A DNA stretch of 64,000 nt from Kitasatospora sp. NBC_00240 (lineage in GTDB: Bacteria; Actinomycetota; Actinomycetes; Streptomycetales; Streptomycetaceae). Below the pieces are notes generated by a model. That model searched no databases, was not told the origin of the DNA, and saw only the letters and a list, made by a program, of their open reading frames with translations. Position 1 is the stretch's first letter. Each line of letters starts with the position of its first letter. Position numbers and translations under genes: made by a program. This document shows, piece after piece, positions 1-8,478 of this stretch. The DNA lies in contig NZ_JAPEMU010000001.1 in the NCBI RefSeq assembly GCF_026342405.1, positions 1,426,001 to 1,490,000 on the forward strand. The letters are read 5' to 3'.

Positions 1-307
1 CGTTCGGGAAGCCGATCGCGGCCTCGCTGATGCACGCCATGCCGTTGGTGGTGTGGTTGCGGCCGGTCAGCAGCGCGGAGCGGGTCGGGGAGCACAGCGC
101 GGTGGTGTGCCACTGCGAGTAGCGCAGGCCCTCCGCGGCCAGCCGGTCGATGTTGGGGGTCTCGATCGGGCCGCCGTAGCAGCTCATCGCGCCGAAGCCG
201 ACGTCGTCCAGCACGACGTACACCACGTTCGGCGCCCCCTCGGGTGCCTTCGGCTGCTCGTAGGCCGACCAGTCCGGCACCGAGTCCCGCACGTCCAGGT
301 TCACCAC
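1..307 (-). CDS. Arylsulfatase, N-terminal part (runs off left edge)
   Basis: Type I sulfatase that hydrolyses sulfate esters; only the N-terminal ~102 residues are inside the window. Visible in the translation are the metal-binding start of the fold (NVVYVVLDDVGFG, Asp-Asp) and the sulfatase signature with CSPTR at about Cys72, followed by ALLTGRNHTTNG. The Cys in CxPxR is the residue oxidised to formylglycine. The start is uncertain: in-frame GTG codons lie at 307, 304 and 319 and no ATG is available. It lies 140 bp downstream of, and in the same direction as, a gene for a formylglycine-generating enzyme, which fits the known partnership of these families. No signal peptide is visible, so a cytoplasmic enzyme is likely. 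Substrate unknown. Confidence 0.88.
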   Translation of the reverse strand, partial: MVNLDVRDSVPDWSAYEQPKAPEGAPNVVYVVLDDVGFGAMSCYGGPIETPNIDRLAAEGLRYSQWHTTALCSPTRSALLTGRNHTTNGMACISEAAIGFPN

Positions 308-446
308 ACCGCGAAACACACCTGCCACCGCACACCGCCCTCCACAACGGGCCCGTGCCACCGGGACGGGCCAGGCCACCAACCCCCCATGCTCACGGTG
401 CGGCCGGCCCGATGCCGTCCGGGCGGGCCGTTCGGGTGAGCGGGCG

Positions 447-1412
447 TCAGCGGATCACACAGCGGAACCCGAGGTGGCAGGTCGCGGTGTCCTCGCTCTG
501 TCCCTGCCGGGCCGCGGGCCGGTAGCGCAGGCAGTAGTTCGGCGCGCACAGGTGCGAACCGCCCTTGATCACCCGCCGCGGGAACCGCTCGGCGGACGCG
601 CTGCCGTCGGTGCCTTCCGCGGGTGGTGCGTCGACCCGGGGGTTGCGCGGCGCGCAGCAGGCGGCGGGCGCGGGGTCGGGATGGCGGGTGGTGTAGTGGT
701 CGGTGGTCCATTCCCAGACGTTGCCGGCCATGTCGTACAGGCCGTAGCCGTTGGGCGGGTAGCAGCCGACCGGCGTGGTGCCGGCGGCGGGGGCGGTCTT
801 CCCCGCGGGCAGGTACTCCCACGGGAAGCGGCCGTGCCAGGTGTTCGCCATCCGGCGGCCCCGGGGCGTGAATTCGTCGCCCCAGGGGAAGACGGCGGCG
901 GCGAGACCGCCCCGGGCGGCGAACTCCCACTCCGCCTCGGTCGGCAGGTCCTTGCCGGCCCAGTGCGCGTAGGCGCGGGCGTCCTCGTGGGCGATCTGGG
1001 TGACCGGATGGCGTTCGCGCCCGTTCAGGGTGCTGCCCGTGCCGTGCGGGTGGTGCCAGGACGCCCCCGGGAGGTAGCTCCACCAACGGCGCCAGTCGTC
1101 CAGGTCGACGGGGCCGGGGGTCGTCCGGAAGACCAGCGCCCCGGGGACGAGGTCGGCCGGATCCGCGCCCGGGTAGTCGGCCGGATCGAGCGGACGCTCC
1201 GCCAGGGTGACGTAGCCGGTCGCCTTCACGAACCGGCGGAACGCGGCCACCGTGACCGGGTGCTCGTCCATCCAGAAGCCGTCCACCGCCACCGGGTGCA
1301 CCGGCCGCTCCTCCGGGTAGAAGCTCTCCGAGCCCATCAGGAAGGAACCGCCCGGGACCCGCACCATCCCCCGGGCCGGCGCGGCGGACGGGCGCTGTTC
1401 AGTCGTCGTCAT
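447..1412 (-). CDS. Formylglycine-generating enzyme (SUMF1 family)
   Basis: Copper-dependent oxidase that converts the active-site Cys of type I sulfatases to formylglycine. The 321-residue protein starts MTTTEQRPSA and has the FGE-sulfatase domain over nearly its whole length (MVRVPGGSFLMGSE near the N terminus, LPTEAEWEFAARGG and DMAGNVWEWT in the middle). The two catalytic cysteines of the family are present as CAPNYC, about Cys289 and Cys294, inside GGSHLCAPNYCLRYRPAAR, which distinguishes it from FGE-like proteins lacking them. ATG 1412 is chosen because homology begins at once after it; no strong ribosome binding site is seen. The sulfatase gene follows 140 bp downstream on the same strand, so the pair probably forms one unit. 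Confidence 0.92.
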   Translation of the reverse strand: MTTTEQRPSAAPARGMVRVPGGSFLMGSESFYPEERPVHPVAVDGFWMDEHPVTVAAFRRFVKATGYVTLAERPLDPADYPGADPADLVPGALVFRTTPGPVDLDDWRRWWSYLPGASWHHPHGTGSTLNGRERHPVTQIAHEDARAYAHWAGKDLPTEAEWEFAARGGLAAAVFPWGDEFTPRGRRMANTWHGRFPWEYLPAGKTAPAAGTTPVGCYPPNGYGLYDMAGNVWEWTTDHYTTRHPDPAPAACCAPRNPRVDAPPAEGTDGSASAERFPRRVIKGGSHLCAPNYCLRYRPAARQGQSEDTATCHLGFRCVIR

Positions 1413-1660
1413 GACACCGACCGTGCACCGCCCGCACCCCGGGCCGCCCCTCCGACACGCCGGTGACCGCTCCCGCTGCCACCGGGGGCGACCGACCCGC
1501 CGCAGCGCCCACGCCGGGTCGGGTGGGGTGGGGCCGCGCGCGCCTTCCCCGTCCGGTGGGGCCCCGGGTGGGGGCCGACGTCCGCCAGACCGGGAGGGCC
1601 TCGTGCGGGGCGGCGGGGGTGAGGGCTCCCCCGCCTGTGGTCGGGGTGTCGGGCGGACGG

Positions 1661-3244
1661 TCAGCGGCGCTGGGGGGTTCGGGTCCTGGCGCCCGGCGAG
1701 GCCGGCAGCCCCGGCCGGGTGGCCTCGGCCGGCGCCGCGGGGTGCCGGGTGCGGCCCGGCAGGGCGAGGGCTCCCGCGGCGCCCAGGAGGCAGATACCGG
1801 CCGCGGTGAGGCAGGCGACGTGGAAGCCGTGCATGAAGGACTCCTGCACGGCGCTCAGCAGGTCCTGCCCGGCCGGGCCCGGGGTGGTGCGGGCGGTGCC
1901 GAGCGCGGCGGCGACCGATCCCTGGGCGGCGCCGGCCGCCTGCGGGGGCAGGGCCGCGAAGGACGTCCCTGCCAGGTGGGTGGCGTAGAGGGAGGTGAAG
2001 ACGCTGCCGAGGACGGCGACGCCGAGGGTGCCGCCGGCTTCTCGGGTGGCGTCGTTCACGGCCGAACCGACCCCGGCCTTGGCCGGCGGGAGCACGCTGA
2101 GGATGGACTCGGTGGCAGGCGCCGTGGTGAGGCCGAGGCCGAGGCCGAGCAGCACCATCTGGCCGACGATCTGGCCGTAGGAGGTGAAGACCGGCGAGAC
2201 GGCGATCCAGGCGAACGAGGTGCCGAGCAGGAGCAGCCCGGTGGTGACCACGGCACGGGTGCCGGCCCGGGCGACCAGGGCGACGCCGCCGAGCGAGCCG
2301 AGCGCGATGGTCAGGGCTACCGGAAGGATTCGCACGCCCGTGGCGAGCGTGCCGTAGCCGCGGATGAACTGGAAGTACTGCGTCACCAGGAAGATGAAGC
2401 CGAAGAGGGCGAAGAACGCCACCGTGACCGAGCCGCTCGCCGCGGAGAACGCGGGGGTCCGGAACAGGGTGAGGTCGATCATCGGCTGCCTGCGGCGCCG
2501 TTCGACCAGGACGAAGGCGACGGTGAGGACTCCCGCGGCGGCGAAGCCGGCCGTGGTGGCGGGGGCGCTCCAGCCACGGGTCGGGGCCTCGATGACCGTG
2601 TAGACCAGGACACCGACGGCACCCGAGGAGGTGAGCAGGCCGGGCGGGTCGAGGCGGGCCTCGGCCGGGGCGCTGGACTCGGGCACCCAGGCCCAGGTCG
2701 CCGCCAGGGCGACGAGGGCGACGGGCACCAGGGCGAGGAAGACCGAGGGCCAGCCGAAGCGGGTCAGCAGCAGGCCTCCGACCACCGGGCCGACCGCCAC
2801 GCCGAGGCCGGTGACCGCGCCCCAGAGCCCGATCGCCTTCGCCCGTTCGCGTCGCTCGGGGAATGCGTTGGTGATGATCGACAGGGTGGTCGGGAAGATG
2901 ACCGCCGCGCAGGCCCCCATGGCGAAGCGCACGGCGATCAGTACCCCGGGGGATCCTGCCGCGCCGCCGAGCGTGCTGGTGACGGCGAAGCCCGCCAGGC
3001 CGAGGAGCAGGGCGGGCCGGCGTCCGAAGCGGTCGCCGAGGGAGCCGGCGGTGAGTACCAGCGCGGCGAACGCCAGGTTGTAGCCGTCGACGATCCACTG
3101 CAGGTCGCGGGTGGTCGCGTGCAGCTCGCGGCTCAGGTCCGGCAGTGCGACGTTGACGATCGTCGTGTCGAGGTTGATCGCGAACGCGGACAGGCAGACC
3201 GCCGCGAGGACGAGGTACCGCCGGTGTACGGAGAGATGAGGCAT
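1661..3244 (-). CDS. MFS drug/proton antiporter, DHA2 (EmrB/QacA) family
   Basis: Inner-membrane efflux protein of the 14-helix DHA2 family, 527 residues. The start (MPHLSVHRRYLVLAAVCLSAF) follows a clear GGAGGA ribosome site and leads straight into TM1 with NLDTTIVNVALPDL, typical of EmrB-like transporters. Motif A is present (GSLGDRFGRRPALLLG) and a glycine-rich motif C-like stretch (GLGVAVGPVVGGLL) follows. The C terminus is a short Pro/Arg-rich tail. It is divergent from a TetR regulator 110 bp away, the usual arrangement for a drug-inducible pump; the shared gap holds palindromes that could be the operator. Substrate cannot be read from the sequence. Confidence 0.9.
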   Translation of the reverse strand: MPHLSVHRRYLVLAAVCLSAFAINLDTTIVNVALPDLSRELHATTRDLQWIVDGYNLAFAALVLTAGSLGDRFGRRPALLLGLAGFAVTSTLGGAAGSPGVLIAVRFAMGACAAVIFPTTLSIITNAFPERRERAKAIGLWGAVTGLGVAVGPVVGGLLLTRFGWPSVFLALVPVALVALAATWAWVPESSAPAEARLDPPGLLTSSGAVGVLVYTVIEAPTRGWSAPATTAGFAAAGVLTVAFVLVERRRRQPMIDLTLFRTPAFSAASGSVTVAFFALFGFIFLVTQYFQFIRGYGTLATGVRILPVALTIALGSLGGVALVARAGTRAVVTTGLLLLGTSFAWIAVSPVFTSYGQIVGQMVLLGLGLGLTTAPATESILSVLPPAKAGVGSAVNDATREAGGTLGVAVLGSVFTSLYATHLAGTSFAALPPQAAGAAQGSVAAALGTARTTPGPAGQDLLSAVQESFMHGFHVACLTAAGICLLGAAGALALPGRTRHPAAPAEATRPGLPASPGARTRTPQRR

Positions 3245-3354
3245 GAGGTCCTCCGGCCCGTTTCTTGATGTTGACGGTGACAACATGGCCTTATTGCCAC
3301 ATTTCCACTCAAAGTGGACACTGTCAACATGTCGGCGATACAGGAGCCATCGAC
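3245..3354. promoter_or_regulatory. Divergent MFS/TetR promoter region with two palindromes
   Basis: The intergenic region holds a 19-bp imperfect palindrome ATGTTGACGGTGACAACAT (3268-3286) and a perfect 6+6 bp inverted repeat TCCACT-CAA-AGTGGA (3304-3318), followed by another CAACAT half-site (3325-3330). A TTGACA-like -35 reads on the minus strand at 3327-3322. The first palindrome is the best candidate TetR operator for repression of both genes; the assignment is inferred from position. Confidence 0.5.
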
Positions 3355-3963
3355 GTGACCCGGTCCTACCACCACGGAAATCTCCGCGCGGCCCTGGTGG
3401 ACGCCGGCGTCGCCCTCGCACGCACCGGGGGCCCCTCCGCCGTCGTGCTGCGGTCCGTCAGCCGCCAGGCCGGCGTCTCGCACAACGCCGCCTACCGCCA
3501 CTTCACCGACCACCAGGATCTGCTGGCGGCCGTCGCGGCCCGATGCACCGAGCAACTGGGGCAGTTGATGGCCACCCGCACCGCCGCGGCGGCCGCCGGC
3601 GAACCCCTGCCCCGCGCATGGTCCAGGCTGGAGGCGATCGGCCGCGCCTACGTCGACTTCGCCCGCACCGAACCCGGCTGGTTCCGCACCGCGTTCTCCG
3701 GCGCCGGCGCGCACCGCACACCGGAGCAGGCCGGGCCGACCCCGGCCGTCGATCCCTACCTGCTGCTGGCCGCCCGCCTCGACGAACTGGTCGAGGTCGG
3801 CGCCCTCCCCGCGGATCGCCGTCCCGGCGCCGAGTACGCGGCCTGGTCCGCGGTGCACGGGCTGTCGACCCTCCTGCTGGACGGGCCGCTGCGCGACCTG
3901 CCCGACGCGGAGATCCACCTCGCGGTGACGACCGTCCTCTCGGTGATCGCCCGGGGGCTGTGA
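3355..3963 (+). CDS. TetR-family transcriptional regulator
   Basis: Repressor of 202 residues, probably of the adjacent divergent efflux pump. The N terminus YHHGNLRAALVDAGVALARTGG...VSRQAGVSHNAAYRHFTDHQDLLAAVA is a typical TetR helix-turn-helix; the C-terminal half is alpha-helical with a WHG-type ligand domain (FARTEPGWFRTAFSG, AWSAVHGLSTLLLDGPL). The GTG at 3355 is chosen because CAGGAGCC lies 7-14 bases upstream; an ATG at 3265 in frame would add 30 residues crossing the putative operator and is unlikely. A strong hairpin follows the stop. Confidence 0.9.
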   Translation: MTRSYHHGNLRAALVDAGVALARTGGPSAVVLRSVSRQAGVSHNAAYRHFTDHQDLLAAVAARCTEQLGQLMATRTAAAAAGEPLPRAWSRLEAIGRAYVDFARTEPGWFRTAFSGAGAHRTPEQAGPTPAVDPYLLLAARLDELVEVGALPADRRPGAEYAAWSAVHGLSTLLLDGPLRDLPDAEIHLAVTTVLSVIARGL

Positions 3964-3969
3964 CGGCCG

Positions 3970-3995
3970 CCGCCGGCCCGCGGCCGGGCCGGCGG
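3970..3995. terminator. Hairpin after TetR gene
   Basis: Perfect 11-bp inverted repeat CCGCCGGCCCG / CGGGCCGGCGG with a 4-base loop, starting 7 bases after the tetR stop codon. No T-run follows, as is usual for streptomycete terminators. Confidence 0.6.
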
Positions 3996-4449
3996 ACCAC
4001 CTACCCGGGCGTACGGGCCGGTGGTTCGCGGTCGTCCGGGAGTCGGCCTGCCGGCCCGCCCGGGCGGCAACCCCACCCGGGCACTACCTGGTCGCCGGAC
4101 CCCGGCCCGCACCCCGATACCCAGAGAACCCCCACAGCAGCCTGATCCGTTGCCGAAGAAGGCACCCTTCCGCCCTCGCCCGGAACCGCGGAATTCCCTT
4201 TGCCGGAGGAGGGCCGCGGGGAACCGCAGGGACTGCGGCCCCGGCCCGCGGACCGACGCTCCCGCCAGGAGGAAACAGTGCCTACGAACGACGGGGTGAC
4301 ATGCCCCGGCATCGCCGTCCACCTGCACCGCCACCGCCTTCGCCGGCCGGCGGACGACCCGTCACAGGTCTGCGCCGGGCCGCCCCACCTCCCGCCGTAC
4401 CGAATCCGATCCCCCCGGACGGAGACCTTTCCCGTGGACGACCGAGGAC

Positions 4450-5248
4450 CTTGCCCCGGGCGACGCCGGCAGCCGTCCGCGCCGATCTCGACGCGGTGCT
4501 CGGGCCGCTGCTCGACGACTGCGCCGCCGCCGGCGCCACCGTCCTGATGCTCTCCGAGTACGGCATCACCCCGGTCTCCCGCCCCGTCCACCTCAACCGC
4601 GCGCTGCGCCGCGCCGGAATGCTGGAGGTCCACGCCCAGGCGGGCATGGAGTACCTCGACCCCTGGACCTCCCGGGCCTTCGCCGTCGCCGACCACCAGC
4701 TCGCCCATGTCTACGTACGCCGACCGGAGGACCTGCCCCGGGCCCGGGAGGTGCTGGCGGCCGTACCCGGGGTGGCCGAGGTCCTCGACGACAGGGGCAA
4801 GGCGGCGTGCGGGCTGGACCACTCGCGGGCCGGCGAGCTGGTGGCCGTCGCCGAGCCCGACTCCTGGTTCACCTACTGCTACTGGCTGGACGACGCGCGG
4901 GCCCCCGACTTCGCCCGGCTGGTCGACATCCACCGCAAGCCCGGCTACGACCCCGCCGAACTCTTCCTCGACCTCGGCGGCCCGCTGGTGCGGCTGCGCG
5001 CGGCCACGGCGCTGGCCCGCAGGAAGATCGGCATGCGCTACCGGATGAGCGTGGTGCCGCTCGATCCCGGCTGTGTGCGGGGCAGTCACGGCCGGCTGCC
5101 CGACGACCCCGACGACGGACCGCTGGCGATCTGCTCCGACCCACGCGCACTGAGCACGCCGCTCGCCGCCGTCGACGTCAAGGCCGTGCTGCTCCGGCTG
5201 GCACAGGCCGATCGAGCCGTCCCGGGCCGGGCAACCCGATCCCGCTGA
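4450..5248 (+). pseudogene. Alkaline-phosphatase-superfamily phosphodiesterase, C-terminal remnant
   Basis: The translation from about 4466 (ATPAAVRADLDAVLGPLLDD...) to 5248 matches my memory of the C-terminal half of the nucleotide pyrophosphatase/phosphodiesterase proteins of actinomycetes: LSEYGITPVSRP, EYLDPWTSRAFAVADHQ, EPDSWFTYCYWLDD, DIHRKPGYDPAELF, VRGSHGRLP. Those proteins are usually about 450 residues; here only about 260 remain. The N-terminal metal-binding and catalytic half is absent, and the open frame upstream of 4450 is Pro/Arg-rich with no resemblance. A GTG at 4278 with a perfect AGGAGG upstream is in a different frame and soon loses any sense. I read this as a 5'-deleted, probably inactive gene; a short functional variant with a new start cannot be excluded. 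Confidence 0.7.
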
Positions 5249-6151
5249 GGCCCGGCCCGGGACTTCACCCACCCCCGTACGAACCGGCGTCCGCCGGACA
5301 CCCAGGCCGTCCCGGCCGGCCGAGTGCCGACCGGGACGGCGCCGCGCTGCCGTCCGGCGGACGGGCGGTGGACGGATCGGATCCACCGCCGACTTGGCTG
5401 GACAACTGCCGCCGCAGCAAGCTGCTGATTCAGCCAATCCGAACGGAAATCAACAACGAATGCCAAGAATCGGCCCGCGAGACCCCCTTGCCTGAGCGAT
5501 CCCGATGGGAATACCGTCTCTTCCTGTCGGTATTCGACGGTTAATGTTGACTCTTGCGAGAGGTCTGCGAATGCTTCCAGGGGACGCCGGCCAAGGAGCA
5601 CTACGAGGCGGGACCAGGACCAGGGCGAGCGCGTCGCCCGGTCGACCCCCGCTCCACCCCAGGCCGTCGACAGCCGTCGCCGCCGGCCGCACCGGCCACA
5701 CCTGGAAGCCCCGCACGGGCCCCCCGACAACACCGACCGCCACCACCGACGCCTGATGCACCTGCCCCACCACCTCGTTCGTACGCGATGACGGGTCGTC
5801 AGCAGCGAGCCCTGCCGGCTTCACCGCGCCTGCCGGAGGCGGACCGCTGGCGTTCCCACCCGCCGTCGGCGGCGGGGCCGCAGGACCTCCGACCCACTTC
5901 GGAGCGCCGGGCGCCGGCCGGCGCCGCCGCGGTGACCGATCAGGTGATCGGAGCAAGGCGGCGGAGCAGAGCATCGGCAAGTGCACAGAAAGCAACAGAT
6001 CAGATCGCGGCCAGGAACGATCCCGGCCGGATCCGCACCCGAGCGGCTGCCACAGGCCCGGCCCCGGTCGCGACGCCTCACCCACGTCCGCCCCCGGGGT
6101 CCGGCCACCCCTGGCCCACCAGGCCGCTCGGCCCCCACTAGAGGAGTCCCC
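5249..6151. other. Intergenic region without a supported gene
   Basis: About 900 bp. Open frames here lack coding character or homology. It contains TTGACT near 5545 without a convincing -10, and it ends with the ribosome site AGAGGAG of the GH27 gene. The GH27 promoter probably lies here, but I cannot place it. Confidence 0.5.
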
Positions 6152-8278
6152 ATGCGCTTAGTCCGGGCCGACAGATTCCGGGCGGCAGCAGCCGCCGCCG
6201 ATCCCCACCCGCTCCCGCCGGACCAACCCCGCCCGCCGGTGCCGGCCCGCCGCAGGTGGACCGCCGTCCTCACCTCCGGGGCCATGGCGCTGGCAGCACT
6301 CGGCGCCGTCGGCACGCTCCAGGTCGTCCAGTCCCAGTCCGCCGCGGCGGCGGTCCCGGTCAGCTACGCCAAGACACCGCCGATGGGGTTCAACGACTGG
6401 AACTCCTTCGGGTGCAAGGTGGACGAGCAGCTCATCAAGCAGACCGCCGACCTGTTCGTCAGCAAGGGCCTCAAGGCCGCCGGCTACACCTACGTCAACA
6501 TCGACGACTGCTGGATGACGAAGACCCGCGACGCCCAGGGCCACCTCGTGCCCGACCCGGTCAAGTTCCCCGACGGGATCAAGGGCACCGCCGACTACGT
6601 GCACGGCCTCGGTCTCAAACTGGGCATCTACGAGTCGGCGGGGACGGAGACCTGCCAGCACTACCCGGGCAGCCTCGGCCACGAGCAGACCGACGCCAAC
6701 GACTTCGCCGCCTGGGGCGTGGACCTCCTCAAGTACGACAACTGCGGGACCACCAAGGAGAACACCAGCACCCAGGCGCAGCACGTGGCCCGCTACCAGG
6801 CGATGGCCGACGCGCTCACCAAGACCGGCCGGAAGATCGTCTACTCGCTGTGCCAGTGGGGTCAGCAGAGCCCCTGGACCTGGGGCAGCTCCATGGCCAG
6901 CCTGTGGCGCACCACCGGGGACATCTCCGACAACTGGGCCAGCCTGAAGAAGATCATCGCGGCCAACGCCCCGCTGAGCCAGTACGCACGCCCCGGCGCG
7001 TGGAACGACCCTGACATGCTGGAGGTCGGCAACGGCGGGATGACCGACACCGAGTACCGGACCCACTTCGCCATGTGGGCGGTGATGGCGGCACCGCTGC
7101 TGATCGGTACCGACCTGCGGACCGCGACCCCCGAGACGATGGCGATCCTCACCAACACAGATCTCATCGCCGTCGACCAGGACAGCCTGGGTGTCCAGGG
7201 ACAGATCGTGGCCTCCACCAACGGCACCATGGTGCTCAGCAAGCCGCTGGCGAACGGCGACCGCGCGGTGGCCCTCTACAACCCCACCGACGCACCGGCC
7301 GGCATCAGCGTCCGGAGCGGCCAGCTCGGGCTGCCGGCCTCGGCGGCCTACCGGGTCAAGGACCTGTGGTCGAAGGGCACCTTCGAGACCGCCGGCACGA
7401 TCAGCGCCGACGTGCCCGCGCACGGCACCGCCGTCTACCGGGTCAAGGCGATCGGGGACTTCTCCACCGTCCAACCGCTCGTCGTGGTGTCGGCGCAGGC
7501 GCCCGCGAACCCCGTCGGGACCGACCTCGCCGTCGCCCCGGGCCAGTCGGCGACCTTCACCAGCGCGGTCACCAACTACGGGAAGGCGACCCTGTCCGAC
7601 GTCCGCGTCACCGGTGCCCCGTCCGGCGGCTGGGCCGTCAGCTCTTCGAGCGCGTGGTCGAAGGGCACCCTGGGCACCGAGAAGACGCTCAGCACCACCT
7701 GGAGCGTGACCGCGCCGGCCGGAGCGGCCGCGGGCGGCTACGTGATCCCGCTCGTCGTCACCTACGCCTGGGGCGACGGGCACACGGTGACCGTGGCCCG
7801 GCGTGAGGTCGGCGTCCAGGTGCTCCCCGCCCCGCCGACCGGCACGGTCGGGCTGTCGGCGGTGACCTGGGTGTCGGCCGCCAACGGCTGGGGCCCGGTG
7901 GAGAAGGACCGGAGCAACGGCGGGAAGGCCGCCGGCGACGGAAAGCCGCTGAGCATCCGTGGCACGGCCTACGCCAAGGGCCTCGGGACCAACGCCACCA
8001 GCGACATCGTGTACTACCTCGGCGGCGCCTGTTCCTCGTTCGCCGGCACCGTCGGTGTCGACGACGAGATGGCCGGCCACCCGGGCGACGTCGTTTTCCA
8101 GGTCTACGGGGACGACGCGAAGATCGCCGACAGCGGCGCGGTGACCGGGGCCTCGGCGCCGGTCGCCCTGACCGCGAACCTGACCGGCCTGACCTGGCTC
8201 CGCTTGCACGTCGACCCGCACGGGTCGTCCGACTACGACCACGCCGACTGGGCGGCCCCGGTTCTGACCTGCCGCTGA
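6152..8278 (+). CDS. Secreted GH27 alpha-galactosidase with NEW3 and NPCBM domains
   Basis: Exported retaining glycosidase of family GH27, 708 residues. After an N-terminal export segment (hydrophobic GAMALAALGAVGTL, cut near AAAA-VPVSYA) the catalytic barrel begins with TPPMGFNDWNSFGC. Visible active-site features are NIDDCW, the nucleophile in LLKYDNC (about Asp196) and the R-x3-D acid/base in RTTGDISD (about Asp257), plus WNDPDMLEVGNGG. A beta-sandwich (NEW3-like, LAVAPGQSATFTSAVTNYG) and a C-terminal NPCBM domain (GWGPVEKDRSNGG...GLGTNATSDIVY) follow. The Asp-Asp of NIDDCW favours alpha-galactosidase over the beta-L-arabinopyranosidases of the same family, which I recall differ at one of these positions. 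AGAGGAG precedes the ATG. A 16-bp hairpin terminates the gene. Confidence 0.9.
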   Translation: MRLVRADRFRAAAAAADPHPLPPDQPRPPVPARRRWTAVLTSGAMALAALGAVGTLQVVQSQSAAAAVPVSYAKTPPMGFNDWNSFGCKVDEQLIKQTADLFVSKGLKAAGYTYVNIDDCWMTKTRDAQGHLVPDPVKFPDGIKGTADYVHGLGLKLGIYESAGTETCQHYPGSLGHEQTDANDFAAWGVDLLKYDNCGTTKENTSTQAQHVARYQAMADALTKTGRKIVYSLCQWGQQSPWTWGSSMASLWRTTGDISDNWASLKKIIAANAPLSQYARPGAWNDPDMLEVGNGGMTDTEYRTHFAMWAVMAAPLLIGTDLRTATPETMAILTNTDLIAVDQDSLGVQGQIVASTNGTMVLSKPLANGDRAVALYNPTDAPAGISVRSGQLGLPASAAYRVKDLWSKGTFETAGTISADVPAHGTAVYRVKAIGDFSTVQPLVVVSAQAPANPVGTDLAVAPGQSATFTSAVTNYGKATLSDVRVTGAPSGGWAVSSSSAWSKGTLGTEKTLSTTWSVTAPAGAAAGGYVIPLVVTYAWGDGHTVTVARREVGVQVLPAPPTGTVGLSAVTWVSAANGWGPVEKDRSNGGKAAGDGKPLSIRGTAYAKGLGTNATSDIVYYLGGACSSFAGTVGVDDEMAGHPGDVVFQVYGDDAKIADSGAVTGASAPVALTANLTGLTWLRLHVDPHGSSDYDHADWAAPVLTCR

Positions 8279-8285
8279 GCGGGCG

Positions 8286-8326
8286 CGGCCGGCCCGGGTG
8301 CGCACCTTCGGCACCCGGGCCGGCCG
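8286..8326. terminator. Strong hairpin after GH27 gene
   Basis: Perfect 16-bp inverted repeat CGGCCGGCCCGGGTGC / GCACCCGGGCCGGCCG with a 9-base loop, 7 bases after the GH27 stop codon. Confidence 0.75.
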
Positions 8327-8478
8327 ACGACCACGGCGGTGACCGAGCACGACCACCGTCGGCCCCGGCACGCCCGGGCCGACGAGGTGTGGGGGCACCC
8401 GCGGCCGCTCCCCTCCACCCGGCGTCACGACCCGACGCGGCCCGGCCGGCGACCGACCGACGATCAGAAAGTAAGGCA

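Noticed and set aside
447..3098. 883-codon minus-strand frame reading through into the FGE gene
   Set aside because: The part before 1412 overlaps the MFS gene in another frame and is Arg/Pro-rich; the FGE homology begins only after the ATG at 1412.
4278..4547. GTG with perfect AGGAGG as start of a small gene
   Set aside because: The encoded ~90 residues are Arg/Pro-rich and continue as an out-of-frame reading of the phosphodiesterase remnant; kept only as a note in that finding.
5525..5575. TTGACT as a GH27 promoter
   Set aside because: Seventeen bases downstream is AATGCT, a poor -10, and the site is 600 bp from the gene; not supported enough to annotate.
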